Below are positions 9,181-17,341 of a stretch of 40,279 nucleotides of DNA, one piece after another. Source of the stretch: an uncultured Paenibacillaceae bacterium (GTDB lineage Bacteria > Bacillota > Bacilli > Paenibacillales > DA-C8); assembly GCA_937957685.1 (NCBI GenBank), contig CALGAO010000139.1, forward strand, positions 1 through 40,279, written 5' to 3'. Under the pieces are notes generated by a model. The model did not search any database. It was not told where the DNA came from and saw nothing but the letters and a program-made list of their open reading frames with translations. How positions within the stretch are numbered: position 1 is the first letter of the stretch; each line of letters opens with the position of its first letter. The position numbers were made by a program, and so were the translations under genes.

Positions 9181-9339
9181 TATCGGGCTATATAGAACGT
9201 ACTTCAACCAGGTCATCCCATACAGGTGACAATTATGTGAAAGGGGGGGCAATATTCACTTCTTGGAAGTTGTGCATGACTTGTTGCGGAGATTGCAGCC
9301 ATGTTGGCGCTGCATGAAGTGTGGTGGAGTGATGGGGTA

Positions 9340-9360
9340 GAGGGAGAATCACTCTCCCTC
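9340..9360 (-). terminator. Hairpin after the dehydratase gene
   Basis: Perfect 8-base stem GAGGGAGA/TCTCCCTC with a 5-base loop, 24 bases after the stop of the dehydratase gene. No T-run follows on the minus strand, so it may end the operon weakly or protect the 3' end of the mRNA. Confidence 0.55.
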
Positions 9361-9384
9361 TTAGCGTTCGATGTTTCCATATCA

Positions 9385-10590
9385 TCAAGGGGTTGCTGGC
9401 GTACCATCAGGCAGTCTGGCGAGTGTCCATCTGGGTAAGGTGTTGTCGCATGGGAAACGTGCGGCGAGCTTCTCATCGATATCAATTCCAAGTCCAGGCT
9501 TGTCATTCGGATAAGCATATCCGTTGATGATCTTGGGACAACCTGGAAACACCTCTTCAGTATGTTGATTGAACCCGTTCCATTCCTGAATGCCGAAATT
9601 GATCGTGCTGACATTCAGATGCACATGAGCGGCATGTCCCACAGGAGACGTGTCGCCAGGACCATGCCATGCCGTGCGCACCCCAAACGCCTCACACAAC
9701 GCAGCCAGCTTGCGCGCTGGTGTGATGCCGCCGATCTGGCTGATATGCACACGGATGTAATCGATCAGGCGATTCGTGATGAGCGGCATCCATTCATTCG
9801 GATTATTGAACAGTTCTCCCATCGCCAGCGGTATGGAAGAATGATGGCGAATCATCCGAAACCACTCGATCTGCTCCGGCGGCAACGGATCCTCCAGGAA
9901 GAACAGCTTGAATGGTTCCAGCTCCTTGGCGAAGTTGACGGCATCAATCGGCGAGAGACGTTCATGGATATCGTGCAGAAACTCAATTTCCATGCCGATA
10001 TTCGTTCTCAGATGATCGAACAGCTCGACGATGCTTCTCATATAAGCCTTAGGATCATAATAACACCCGTCAGGTGCACCCACAGGATGCACCATCTTAT
10101 GGTTGACTCCGCCGTATGTCCCCATCTGGCAACGGATATATCGGACGCCTTGCTCCATGTAAGCTCTGACATTGTCCTCTACTTCCCTGATATCATGTCC
10201 GTCCGCATGGCGATAGATGGCTGCTCCTTCGCGAACTTTGCCGCCAAACAGCTGGTACAGCGGCATGTTGGCGATCTTGCCCTGTATGTCCCACAAGGCC
10301 ATGTCCACACCGGACAGGGCATTGTTCAATACCGGCCCATTGCGCCAGTAGCTGCTGACGTAGGCGGTATGCCAGATATCATTGATATCTTCTACTTTTC
10401 TCCCTATCAGAAACGGCTTCAGATATTGCTCGATGGCCGTTTGAACGGCCAGATAACGCTGTGTAAATGTCGCGCAACCCAGACCATAGATTTCAGGTTC
10501 CGAGGTTTCCACTTTCACGACCACCAGATTGATTCCATCCGGAGCTGTCAGTATTGTTTTAATGTTTCTGATCGTAAGTTTCTCCATCAT
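9385..10590 (-). CDS. Enolase-superfamily sugar-acid dehydratase (ManD/RspA type)
   Basis: About 401 aa, the normal ManD length. The N-terminal capping domain is followed by a TIM barrel. Metal-ligand regions are visible as EFLHDIHER (Asp and His), FFLEDPLPPE (Glu) and MGELFNNP (Glu). The barrel ends with the diagnostic WHGPGDTSPVGHAA and FGIQEWNGFN. Known members dehydrate D-mannonate or D-gluconate to 2-keto-3-deoxygluconate, while RspA-type members show little activity. The loop with the Arg/Tyr pair is short here (RCQMGTYGG), unlike RspA, so the substrate is uncertain. The start at 10590 is preferred because AAAGG lies six bases upstream; an ATG directly after it is also possible. Last gene of the operon, 16 bases after the permease, which suggests the importer brings in a sugar acid or its glycoside. 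Confidence 0.8.
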   Translation of the reverse strand: MMEKLTIRNIKTILTAPDGINLVVVKVETSEPEIYGLGCATFTQRYLAVQTAIEQYLKPFLIGRKVEDINDIWHTAYVSSYWRNGPVLNNALSGVDMALWDIQGKIANMPLYQLFGGKVREGAAIYRHADGHDIREVEDNVRAYMEQGVRYIRCQMGTYGGVNHKMVHPVGAPDGCYYDPKAYMRSIVELFDHLRTNIGMEIEFLHDIHERLSPIDAVNFAKELEPFKLFFLEDPLPPEQIEWFRMIRHHSSIPLAMGELFNNPNEWMPLITNRLIDYIRVHISQIGGITPARKLAALCEAFGVRTAWHGPGDTSPVGHAAHVHLNVSTINFGIQEWNGFNQHTEEVFPGCPKIINGYAYPNDKPGLGIDIDEKLAARFPCDNTLPRWTLARLPDGTPATP

Positions 10591-10606
10591 ACTCATCCTT
10601 TGGTGT

Positions 10607-11449
10607 TTACTGTTTGACAGCGCCAGCCGTCAGACTGCTGATAAAATACTTCTGCATAAACAGGAACATGATGATCAGCGGCATGCTGGATATGATCGAA
10701 GCGGCCATCATATCGTTCCAGGCTACCTTGTAATATCCATTCAATTGTCCGATACCGACGGGCAGCGTCTTCATCTCTTCCCTGGTTGTCAGGATGAGAG
10801 CAAACATATACTCATTCCACGACTGCAGGAAAGCATAGATGGCTGTTGCAGCGATGCCCGGCAATGACAGCGGAAAGATGATCTGCACGAACGTTCTTAC
10901 AGGCCCGCAGCCATCGATTAAGGCTGCTTCGTCCAGTTCCTTCGGAATGCTGTCGAAGAAGCCCAGCATCATCCAGGTACAGAAGGGAACGGTAAATGAG
11001 ATATACACGATGATGAGTCCCATATGTGTATCGATCAAACCAAGCGTTTTCAACACCTGATAAAATGGAATGAGCAGCATGATCGACGGGAACATCTGCG
11101 TGATCAGCAGGAAGGTCAGGAACGACCCGCGGCCGCGAAATCGGAATCGGGATGCCCCATAACCGGCCAAAGCCGAGAATATGATCGAGATCAGCGTAGC
11201 AGCTATCACGATGATAACGCTGTTCAGGAAGTAATCGCCGAAAGGATAATCCTTCCATATCCTGGCGAACGCATCGAACGTCGGGTTCTCGGGTATCCAT
11301 ACCGGAGGCGTGACCATGACTTCCTCATTGGATTTGAATGCGGTCGAGATCATCCACAATACCGGGATAAGGACCATAGCCGAAGCGGCGATCAGGATGA
11401 TATACATGAACAGTCGGAACAGTGGTCGTTTTTTTCTAATCGTTGCCAT
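10607..11449 (-). CDS. Carbohydrate ABC transporter permease, MalG-like
   Basis: Inner membrane permease of a CUT1-type importer, about 280 aa with six predicted transmembrane segments. The coupling helix carries the EAA motif (DEAALIDGCGPVRTFVQIIFPLSLP, positions 10860-10935). The start at 11449 (MATIRKKRP) is chosen because AGGAGGTT lies upstream; the open frame begins further out inside the partner gene. It overlaps the MalF-like gene by 14 bases. The C-terminus ends in the typical YFISSLTAGAVKQ of this family. No ATPase is encoded in the operon, so a shared MsmK-like ATPase elsewhere must drive it, as is common in Firmicutes. Confidence 0.9.
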   Translation of the reverse strand: MATIRKKRPLFRLFMYIILIAASAMVLIPVLWMISTAFKSNEEVMVTPPVWIPENPTFDAFARIWKDYPFGDYFLNSVIIVIAATLISIIFSALAGYGASRFRFRGRGSFLTFLLITQMFPSIMLLIPFYQVLKTLGLIDTHMGLIIVYISFTVPFCTWMMLGFFDSIPKELDEAALIDGCGPVRTFVQIIFPLSLPGIAATAIYAFLQSWNEYMFALILTTREEMKTLPVGIGQLNGYYKVAWNDMMAASIISSMPLIIMFLFMQKYFISSLTAGAVKQ

Positions 11450-12308
11450 TGCCGAGCAACCTCCTATACACATACCCAATCAGGAAGCAGATGAAAAATA
11501 CCATGACAGCCATGGCTGAAGCCGGTCCGAATTGGAAATATTCAAAGGCTTGCTTGAAAATATCGATGCTGACAACATTGGTTGCATTGCCTGGTCCACC
11601 TGCCGTCAGGATCCAGACCATATTGAAATGTTTGAACCACCAGACGGTGTCCAGGATCAGTGTCACGCTCAGTACCGGCATCAAACCCGGAATGGTCACG
11701 TATCTGAAGGCCTTGAAGCGCGTGGCTCCGTCAATGGAAGCCGCTTCGTACAGATCCTTCGATATATTCTGCAGTCCTGCGAGAAGAAGCATCATCACCA
11801 TCGGGAACCCCTTCCATATGGAGACGATGATCACTGCAGCGAATGCAATCTTCTCCTGCCCCAGCCAGGATACCGGTTGATCGATCCACCCCAGATTCAG
11901 TAACGCGGCATTGATCAGACCGTACATCGGGTTAAACAGCCATTTCCACAGCAGAGCTACAACAACTTCAGGGAACAGCCAAGGAAGAATCAGGATCACG
12001 CGAAAGAACGTCTGTCCCTTCAGGTTCAGATTCAGAGTCAAGGCCAGGATCATTCCGACGACAAAATGCCCCACAACAACCCAAAATGTATATTGGAGAG
12101 TCAGCCATATACTCTTTAGAAACTTGGTATCGGAAAAAATACTGATATAGTGCTCAAGCCCAACGAAGTCCCATCGATTGATCAGATTGGTGTTGAAGAA
12201 ACTGAGATACACTCCGTACAGGAGCGGATAGGTTACAAGCAGGATCAACGTGATCACTGCCGGCATGATAAACCAATAGCCAACTCTCTTCCCCTTGTTT
12301 GTAAACAT
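11436..12308 (-). CDS. Carbohydrate ABC transporter permease, MalF/UgpA-like
   Basis: First permease of the CUT1 importer, 290 aa with six transmembrane segments beginning WFIMPAVITLILLVTYPLL. The EAA loop reads YEAASIDGATRFKAFRYV. The start ATG has GAGGTGACC five bases upstream. It follows the binding-protein gene by 78 bases that contain a strong stem-loop, and it overlaps the second permease gene by 14 bases. Substrate is unknown; the dehydratase at the end of the operon suggests an acidic sugar. Confidence 0.9.
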   Translation of the reverse strand: MFTNKGKRVGYWFIMPAVITLILLVTYPLLYGVYLSFFNTNLINRWDFVGLEHYISIFSDTKFLKSIWLTLQYTFWVVVGHFVVGMILALTLNLNLKGQTFFRVILILPWLFPEVVVALLWKWLFNPMYGLINAALLNLGWIDQPVSWLGQEKIAFAAVIIVSIWKGFPMVMMLLLAGLQNISKDLYEAASIDGATRFKAFRYVTIPGLMPVLSVTLILDTVWWFKHFNMVWILTAGGPGNATNVVSIDIFKQAFEYFQFGPASAMAVMVFFICFLIGYVYRRLLGNGND

Positions 12309-12336
12309 GCGGTCACCTCGGTCATCTTGAAAGAAT

Positions 12337-12364
12337 CCGCGAGGATTGACAGCAATCCTCGCGG
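12337..12364 (-). terminator. Intra-operon stem-loop between binding-protein and permease genes
   Basis: Perfect 12-base stem CCGCGAGGATTG/CAATCCTCGCGG with a 4-base loop. It lies after the stop of the solute-binding gene and before the permease start. It has no long T-run, so partial termination or 3' end protection of the upstream message is more likely than a full stop. Similar hairpins let binding proteins be made in excess over permeases. Confidence 0.75.
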
Positions 12365-12386
12365 TTCCTGGCTATTTCGTCCTTCT

Positions 12387-13733
12387 TTAGTTTCCTGCCA
12401 TGTTGATCACTTTCATCGCTCTGTCTGCCGCGTTTTCGGCCGCTTCATCCACGGTTGCTGCGCCAGTCAGAATCAGCTGATACGCTTCGGCTACGATGTC
12501 CTGGAATTGGGAATATTGGCTGAAGGACGGCGTCAGGTAGGCGTATTCCAGCGCCTTCACATAACCTGCATAATCCGGTCCGGTAAGCTGCTGATCTTGC
12601 CCAACCTCGATCTTCGTCGGCAGACGTCCGCTCAGTTCATTCCATTTCAGGGCGTTCTCCTTGTTAACCATAAACTTCAGATACTTGACCACTTCTTCTT
12701 TGTGTTGGGAGGTTGCCGATACCGCGTATCCGAGCAAGCCGAACGTCGCTGCATGGTTCTCTGCCTTAGGAATCGGCGTGCTGTAAATCTTGCCTTTCAG
12801 ATCCGGATTCTGGCTGTAAATATTGCCAAGTGCATTAGGACCCGTGATCATCATTGCCACTTTGCCGGTTGCCATCAGCGTTGCAGCTTCCGGGAATCCC
12901 GTTTCGGTTACACCCGGAGGGATGACACCGTGTACATTGTTCAGATCTGTCAGGAACTTGAAGGCTTCCTTGGCCTTATCCGTATTCAGGTCAGTTACCC
13001 ATTGTCCATTCTCTTCCCTGATCTCGGCTACACCAAAGGTGCGAAGTTTGGCCATGAATCGGTCAGCGCCGGAACCGTTGCGGGTACCCACCATGCCATA
13101 GCCCCAACGGTCGATCTGTCCGTCGCCGTCCGTATCTTTGGTCATCTTCCTGGCGACCTCGAGGAATTCGTCCCAGGTTTCCGGGGCTTCCAGACCCTCT
13201 TCTTCAAACCAGTCACCGCGATAGATCAGTGCCAGAGGAGTAGCAACCCAAGGCAAGAATTGCAACTCGCCATCGACACTTGCTTCTTCCAGTACATTCG
13301 GATAGAACTCCTTCAGGTACTCTTCACCAAGCAGTTCATTCATATTGGCCAACATGCCCATATCTTTCGCAGTGCGCATGAATTGCGGTGTCATCGTGAA
13401 TGCGTCCGGCAGATCATTGCTTGTTGCGAGAGTCGTCAGTTTCTTGTAAAGATCGTTCATGGGCACGCCGATGAACTCTATCTTGATATTCGGATTTTGC
13501 TTCATGTACTCCTCTGCCATCGCCAGCTCTGCAGGGCCGTCCGGATTCTCTGTCTGCGAGACGGAGATGATGCGCAGCGTAATCGTTTCTTCACCGGACC
13601 CGCTTGAATTGCCGCTTTGCTTGTCCGCCGCATTGCTGCTGGAACCCGATCCACTGTTGCCGTTCCCGCAAGCGGTTACGAGCAGCGCCAGCACCAGGAG
13701 CAAGCTGATCAATAGTCGTTTGTGTTTCCTCAT
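12387..13733 (-). CDS. Extracellular solute-binding lipoprotein, CUT1 family
   Basis: Carbohydrate-binding component of the importer, 448 aa (SBP_bac_1 family). It has a lipoprotein signal with lipobox LVTAC and Cys22, then a Ser/Gly/Asn-rich linker (about 23-48) and the folded domain. A DTDGDGQIDRWGYG segment near residues 200-213 is typical of Paenibacillus-type sugar-binding proteins and may bind calcium. AGAAGGGG precedes the ATG by nine bases. It is the first transport gene and follows the GntR regulator gene by 115 bases that include an operator-like site. The ligand is unknown. Confidence 0.92.
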   Translation of the reverse strand: MRKHKRLLISLLLVLALLVTACGNGNSGSGSSSNAADKQSGNSSGSGEETITLRIISVSQTENPDGPAELAMAEEYMKQNPNIKIEFIGVPMNDLYKKLTTLATSNDLPDAFTMTPQFMRTAKDMGMLANMNELLGEEYLKEFYPNVLEEASVDGELQFLPWVATPLALIYRGDWFEEEGLEAPETWDEFLEVARKMTKDTDGDGQIDRWGYGMVGTRNGSGADRFMAKLRTFGVAEIREENGQWVTDLNTDKAKEAFKFLTDLNNVHGVIPPGVTETGFPEAATLMATGKVAMMITGPNALGNIYSQNPDLKGKIYSTPIPKAENHAATFGLLGYAVSATSQHKEEVVKYLKFMVNKENALKWNELSGRLPTKIEVGQDQQLTGPDYAGYVKALEYAYLTPSFSQYSQFQDIVAEAYQLILTGAATVDEAAENAADRAMKVINMAGN

Positions 13734-13812
13734 CTTCCATTTCCCCTTCTGTGTTTGAATATTTATTGCTTCGCCAATCCGAATTTTTCAGATGGCGCAA
13801 CAACCTGATAGA

Positions 13813-13835
13813 TGTCTGTTGTCATACAAGTTTAG
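13813..13835. promoter_or_regulatory. Operator-like site between gntR-type and binding-protein genes
   Basis: Contains TTGTCATACAA, a perfect TTGT-N3-ACAA palindrome, within a 23-base segment that also occurs almost unchanged at 14580-14601 before the GntR-family gene. Shared parts are TGTC at the left, GTCATACAAGTT in the middle and TAG at the right. It is probably the binding site of the adjacent regulator. Confidence 0.6.
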
Positions 13836-13848
13836 ACAAAAAAAGGGT

Positions 13849-14565
13849 TTATGCCTTTTCCTGACGTTCCAATTGTCTCATCGTTCTTTCGATCGTGCTG
13901 TCAATGGACTCGCGTATGAGTTTCTTGATCGCTTCAATATCTCTGCTCTTGATCGTTTCGAATTGCCTTATATGTCCCTGGAGACTCTCCTCGATGCCGC
14001 CGAACACCCTGTTCAATTCTTCCAGATGATAGTAGTAGATGTCCTTGATATCTTCCATGAACTTGATGAACAGTCTGTTCTTCGAGGCTTTCACGATCGC
14101 ATAGTGAAAGTTGAAATCCGCCTTCGTATACTTGGCATAGTCATCCTTGCTCGCGATCATCTCCTGAAGCGCTTGCTCGATGGCGGCAATATCCTCAGCG
14201 TCGGCCCGGTGTGCGATGAGCTCCATGCATTTCAGTTCAATCGATTCACGGAACTCCATCACGTCCATGAAGTCTTTTTTGCTCATGGTCATGATCGGTG
14301 CCATAAACTCGATATTCACATTCTGGATGTTTTCTGACACGAATGAACCTTTGCCGTGTTTGGTCGTGATCAGACCATTATCCCGAAGTTTCTGCACGGC
14401 ACTGCGGACGCTGATTCTGCTGACATTCAATATTTCACACAGCTCATGCTCTGAAGGAAGCTTCTGGCCAGGTTTCCAGTTTCCGTTGACAATCTCTGCC
14501 TTCATCTGTTCGTACACTTTGGAAACGATGTCATTTTTCTCAATCGCCTTGAGCTTGCTTCCCAA
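13849..14565 (-). CDS. GntR-family regulator with FCD ligand domain
   Basis: FadR-type transcription factor, 238 aa. An N-terminal winged helix (about 10-75; WKPGQKLPSEHELCEILNVSRISVRSA region) is followed by an all-helical FCD domain (about 85-230), which in this family binds small organic acids, usually with a metal. Start is TTG at 14565, with AAGAGGTG eight bases upstream. An ATG at 14572 is nearer the ribosome site but out of frame and closes after nine codons. It heads the operon for the binding protein, permeases and dehydratase. Its own promoter overlaps an operator-like site, so autorepression relieved by a sugar acid is the simplest model (inference). Confidence 0.9.
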   Translation of the reverse strand: MGSKLKAIEKNDIVSKVYEQMKAEIVNGNWKPGQKLPSEHELCEILNVSRISVRSAVQKLRDNGLITTKHGKGSFVSENIQNVNIEFMAPIMTMSKKDFMDVMEFRESIELKCMELIAHRADAEDIAAIEQALQEMIASKDDYAKYTKADFNFHYAIVKASKNRLFIKFMEDIKDIYYYHLEELNRVFGGIEESLQGHIRQFETIKSRDIEAIKKLIRESIDSTIERTMRQLERQEKA

Positions 14566-14579
14566 TCATGTTCACCTCT

Positions 14580-14601
14580 TGTCAGATGTCATACAAGTTA
14601 G
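14580..14601. promoter_or_regulatory. Operator-like site before the GntR-family gene
   Basis: Second copy of the site at 13813-13835, sharing ATGTCATACAAGTT-like core and TGTC/TAG edges. It starts at the edge of the -10 box and covers the expected transcription start, an ideal repressor position. Confidence 0.65.
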
Positions 14602-14630
14602 ATTATATTCACTCCATTTCCTGTAGTCAA
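14602..14630 (-). promoter_or_regulatory. SigmaA-type promoter of the GntR/ABC/dehydratase operon
   Basis: On the minus strand TTGACT (14625-14630) and a consensus TATAAT (14602-14607) are separated by exactly 17 bases. Start of transcription is expected near 14595, inside the operator-like repeat. Confidence 0.75.
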
Positions 14631-15076
14631 CCATCTGATCAATAAAAATGCTCTTATTCATTGATATAAGTCATATCACACAAGAAATACTTGGCTGTTG
14701 TCCAATGCTTCCGAACATATGGAACACAGCCAAGTATCTCCTGTATCATGTGAATAACATGAATGGCATTGCCCTGGCCTGACAGGTCAGTTAGCGGCCG
14801 AATTCCCGTTCCACATATCCCCGTCCTCATGGATCATCCCCATCAAAGAAGGCAGCAGAAGCGCGGACGACAGGCCCGGGGTGATCCATATATTGCGTGT
14901 GGTGGTGATGCGGACGTTATTATTCACGAAATGGCAGGTCCAGATGTCCCGGTAAGCCTGATCGAGGAACCGACTCCATAGCCCTTACTTGACTTGGGCC
15001 CTGACCTTAGACGGATCCGATAAGCACCGATCACATTTCTCTCACACGGCTTCGACCGCCTCACACTGTCGCGTCA
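14631..15076. other. Intergenic stretch with a large inverted repeat and a possible coding remnant
   Basis: A 12-base perfect inverted repeat ATACTTGGCTGT/ACAGCCAAGTAT lies at 14687-14698 and 14726-14737, with a 27-base loop. Its origin is unknown; a terminator or a decayed mobile-element end are options. On the minus strand 14984-14787 is an open stretch of 65 codons without a start, which may be a gene remnant or chance. Nothing else was recognised. Confidence 0.3.
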
Positions 15077-15697
15077 TCATGCCATGGTCAGCAGTTCAGA
15101 CAACTGGTCGATGGCGTGATCATACTTCTCAGGCTGGCCGAATCCATATCGCGCGTAGATGAACGGGATCCCGGCCACCAGCGTCGCCTCGTAATCCCCC
15201 TGCGTATCGCCGACATAGACCGCTTCCTGCAGATGGTTGCGCTGCATGATCAGCCGGATGTTCTCGCCCTTGCTCAGCCCCGTATCTCCGAAGCATTCGA
15301 AGTCGGTGATACAGCGCTCGATGCCGGCCTTCCTCATGAACAGCTCGATGTATCCGGACTGGCAATTGCTCACGATGAACAGGGGGGTCCTCTCCGACAG
15401 CTCGCGGATCGTCTCCACCACGCCTGGATACAAGAGATCGTCGGTGCAATGCTCCAGCGCCTCGTGCTCATACTCCACGCATGCCTCCAGCAGGATGGCT
15501 CTCTGCCTCTCATCCGCGTCGGTGAACAGGTTGTCCGCGATGACATTCATCGGCCTGCCGAACAGCTGCTTCAGCCTCTCCGCGGTCACCACCGCCGAAG
15601 TGCCGCCCGTGGCGCGAATCGCTTCATTCCAGGCTCGCGCGACCACCTCGGTGGTATCCCATAACGTCCCGTCCACGTCGAAAATGATATTCTTCAT
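15077..15697 (-). CDS. HAD-family hydrolase, phosphoglycolate-phosphatase-like
   Basis: Cytoplasmic phosphatase of 206 aa. All four HAD motifs are present: motif I DVDGTLWD (residues 7-14, with nucleophile Asp7 and acid Asp9), motif II FIVSNCQ, motif III Lys in GLSKGEN, and motif IV VYVGDTQGDYEA. A four-helix cap follows motif I (subclass C1). Likely substrates are small sugar phosphates or phosphoglycolate; these cannot be separated by sequence alone. It lies 136 bases after the hydrolase gene on the same strand, with a strong stem-loop between them, so it is probably the second gene of one unit. Its ribosome site, AGGAAAGCAGG, is moderate. Confidence 0.88.
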   Translation of the reverse strand: MKNIIFDVDGTLWDTTEVVARAWNEAIRATGGTSAVVTAERLKQLFGRPMNVIADNLFTDADERQRAILLEACVEYEHEALEHCTDDLLYPGVVETIRELSERTPLFIVSNCQSGYIELFMRKAGIERCITDFECFGDTGLSKGENIRLIMQRNHLQEAVYVGDTQGDYEATLVAGIPFIYARYGFGQPEKYDHAIDQLSELLTMA

Positions 15698-15733
15698 CTC
15701 GAAAAACCTGCTTTCCTGTATATTGAGTTACAT

Positions 15734-15779
15734 CTTCACGGGTGACCGCCCGCATGCGGCGGGCGATCTCACCCTGAAG
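15734..15779 (-). terminator. Strong stem-loop between the hydrolase and phosphatase genes
   Basis: Nested arms CTTCA, GGGTGA and CGCCCGC pair with GCGGGCG, TCACCC and TGAAG around a 5-base loop, interrupted by small bulges. No T-run follows on the minus strand. It may reduce readthrough, mark a processing site or stabilise the upstream mRNA. Confidence 0.5.
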
Positions 15780-15833
15780 GATCTTTACATCTGCCATGAT
15801 CCATCTTTGCCTCACGGCTGCCCGGTTATCCGC

Positions 15834-16874
15834 CTACTGTCCCCTCAGCTGTCCGGCCAGCCAATCCAGCGACTCCGGCCCGCCAAACTCATGGCCGCCA
15901 TCGAACAGATGACTGCTGAACCGGTCCTGCGCGCCATAGCCTTCGTAGATGGCGCGAACCGCTTTGATCGCCACCCTCGTCGTCTCGATCGGGAAGATCG
16001 GGTCGCGCAGTCCCGCTTCGATGAACAGCGGACGCGGCGCGATGAGCGCGAGCAGGTCGGGCATCTCGGCCTGCGTCAGGATGCCGGGGATGTAGTTGCA
16101 CAGGCAATGCCGCATCGCCAGGATGCTGCCGCGATAGGTGTTCGGATAGATGGCGACGACCGACGCCTGGATGCGCGGATCAAGCGCGGCTGACAGGGAA
16201 GCAACCATGCCGCCGCCGGAATGCCCCATATTGCCGAGCCGGTTGCCATCCACCTCCGGCCGGCTGACGAGATAGTCGGCAGCGCGCAGCGCCTCTGCCG
16301 CCCACAGTCCGGCGACAGTCCTGCCCGTCATCATGAGGGAGACGGACAGATTGTAACAGGAGTTGTCAATGTTCGGATCCTTCTGCAGATCACGAGCGAG
16401 CCTGCGGTCACCGAAGCCGATGATCTCCGGCGCCAGCACGACAAGCCCCCGCTTCGCCAGCGCGTAGGCCAGATTGTCCGACAGTCTGCCCGTATCCGGC
16501 TTCTCGTTGCCGTCCTTGTCGAGGCCCACCAGCGAGCGGCTACCGTATCCGTGACCATGCCAGAGCAGCACCCCCGGCCTCTTCTCACCCGGCCGGATCG
16601 ACTTCGGGATCATCACATAAGCGGGCATGCGCAGCCCGTCCAGCGTGGTGAATTCCACGCGCTCGCGGATCGCCTCCGGGAGCTCCGCCCGCTCCAGCAG
16701 CACCGGATCAAGCCCCTCAGCCCCCCGATGGGTCAGCTCGAAGCGTCCCAGCGCCTGCTGAAGTCCGCCCAGCAGCCTTGCCCTGCGGGCTTCCCACGAC
16801 GATTCGGCCTGCTCCCGGCGTGCCGTTTCCAGTTCATCATACAGTTGATCGAGATAAGCATCCGGATGTCTCAT
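15834..16874 (-). CDS. Alpha/beta-hydrolase, acetyl-xylan-esterase/dienelactone-hydrolase-like
   Basis: Predicted cytoplasmic serine hydrolase of 346 aa with no signal peptide. The nucleophile elbow is GHSGGG with Ser219. The likely acid is the Asp in LRDPIFPIE and the His is in DGGHEFGG. An oxyanion-type HGHGYG lies near residue 105. An N-terminal helical stretch of about 80 residues precedes the core fold. Proteins of this type often sit in glycan-utilisation loci as carbohydrate esterases removing acetyl groups; that substrate is inferred from context. The start has GAGGAGGTTG just upstream. A promoter-like pair lies about 115 bases upstream. Confidence 0.82.
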   Translation of the reverse strand: MRHPDAYLDQLYDELETARREQAESSWEARRARLLGGLQQALGRFELTHRGAEGLDPVLLERAELPEAIRERVEFTTLDGLRMPAYVMIPKSIRPGEKRPGVLLWHGHGYGSRSLVGLDKDGNEKPDTGRLSDNLAYALAKRGLVVLAPEIIGFGDRRLARDLQKDPNIDNSCYNLSVSLMMTGRTVAGLWAAEALRAADYLVSRPEVDGNRLGNMGHSGGGMVASLSAALDPRIQASVVAIYPNTYRGSILAMRHCLCNYIPGILTQAEMPDLLALIAPRPLFIEAGLRDPIFPIETTRVAIKAVRAIYEGYGAQDRFSSHLFDGGHEFGGPESLDWLAGQLRGQ

Positions 16875-16988
16875 CCTGACAACCTCCTCATTGGTTCTAT
16901 CATCCTTGGATCACCATGGCGCCGGTCGCGCATCCAGGTCCTGGTCGCACCCTGTCAGACCTGTCCGCTCACGGGCTGATACAGGTTC

Positions 16989-17017
16989 ATCTTAACCGTA
17001 CATGTCGCCACTGTAAA
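16989..17017 (-). promoter_or_regulatory. Candidate promoter of the hydrolase gene
   Basis: On the minus strand TTTACA (17012-17017) and TAAGAT (16989-16994) are 17 bases apart, 115 bases before the start codon. The rest of the 467-base gap between the hydrolase and the divergent AraC gene shows no further coding signal. Confidence 0.45.
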
Positions 17018-17295
17018 GATAGCACAGAGATCGCGGCTTCATGAAGGTCCTGGTCAGGGTCATCAGCGTTCGCCAGGTGCGTCAATCGCGCTTCATGGTA
17101 GAAGGTTGCATTTAAAGCGATGGCAGAAGCCCCCTCTGTCTAACGGAGACCATGGACACCGAACGAAGCATGTGAAGGCAGATGGAGCCTCTTACGGACA
17201 GGAGCGACGCTGTTGCCCTAAAGTCCGTGACGTTTCAACGCAGACAACCGGGAGCATGACATGGAGGAAACATGGACGCGAAGCGCTCAAAGTCA

Positions 17296-17324
17296 TTGTA
17301 AATATCTGATGTCCATTGTAAGAT
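17296..17324 (+). promoter_or_regulatory. Candidate promoter of the AraC gene with a direct repeat
   Basis: TTGTAA (17296-17301) and TAAGAT (17319-17324) are 17 bases apart. The octamer CATTGTAA occurs at 17294-17301 and 17314-17321, spaced 20 bases, covering both promoter boxes. The transcript would start almost at the ribosome site GAGGTGAT (17331-17338), giving a very short leader. Confidence 0.4.
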
Positions 17325-17341
17325 TCTATCGAGGTGATCGC

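Noticed and set aside
14787..14984. Open stretch of 65 codons on the minus strand with protein-like composition
   Set aside because: No start codon context and no recognisable family; chance open frames of this size are common at this GC content, so it is mentioned only as a possible remnant.
15624..15815. 63-codon frame upstream of the HAD phosphatase gene
   Set aside because: It overlaps the strong stem-loop and the start of the phosphatase gene, and shows no conserved motif.
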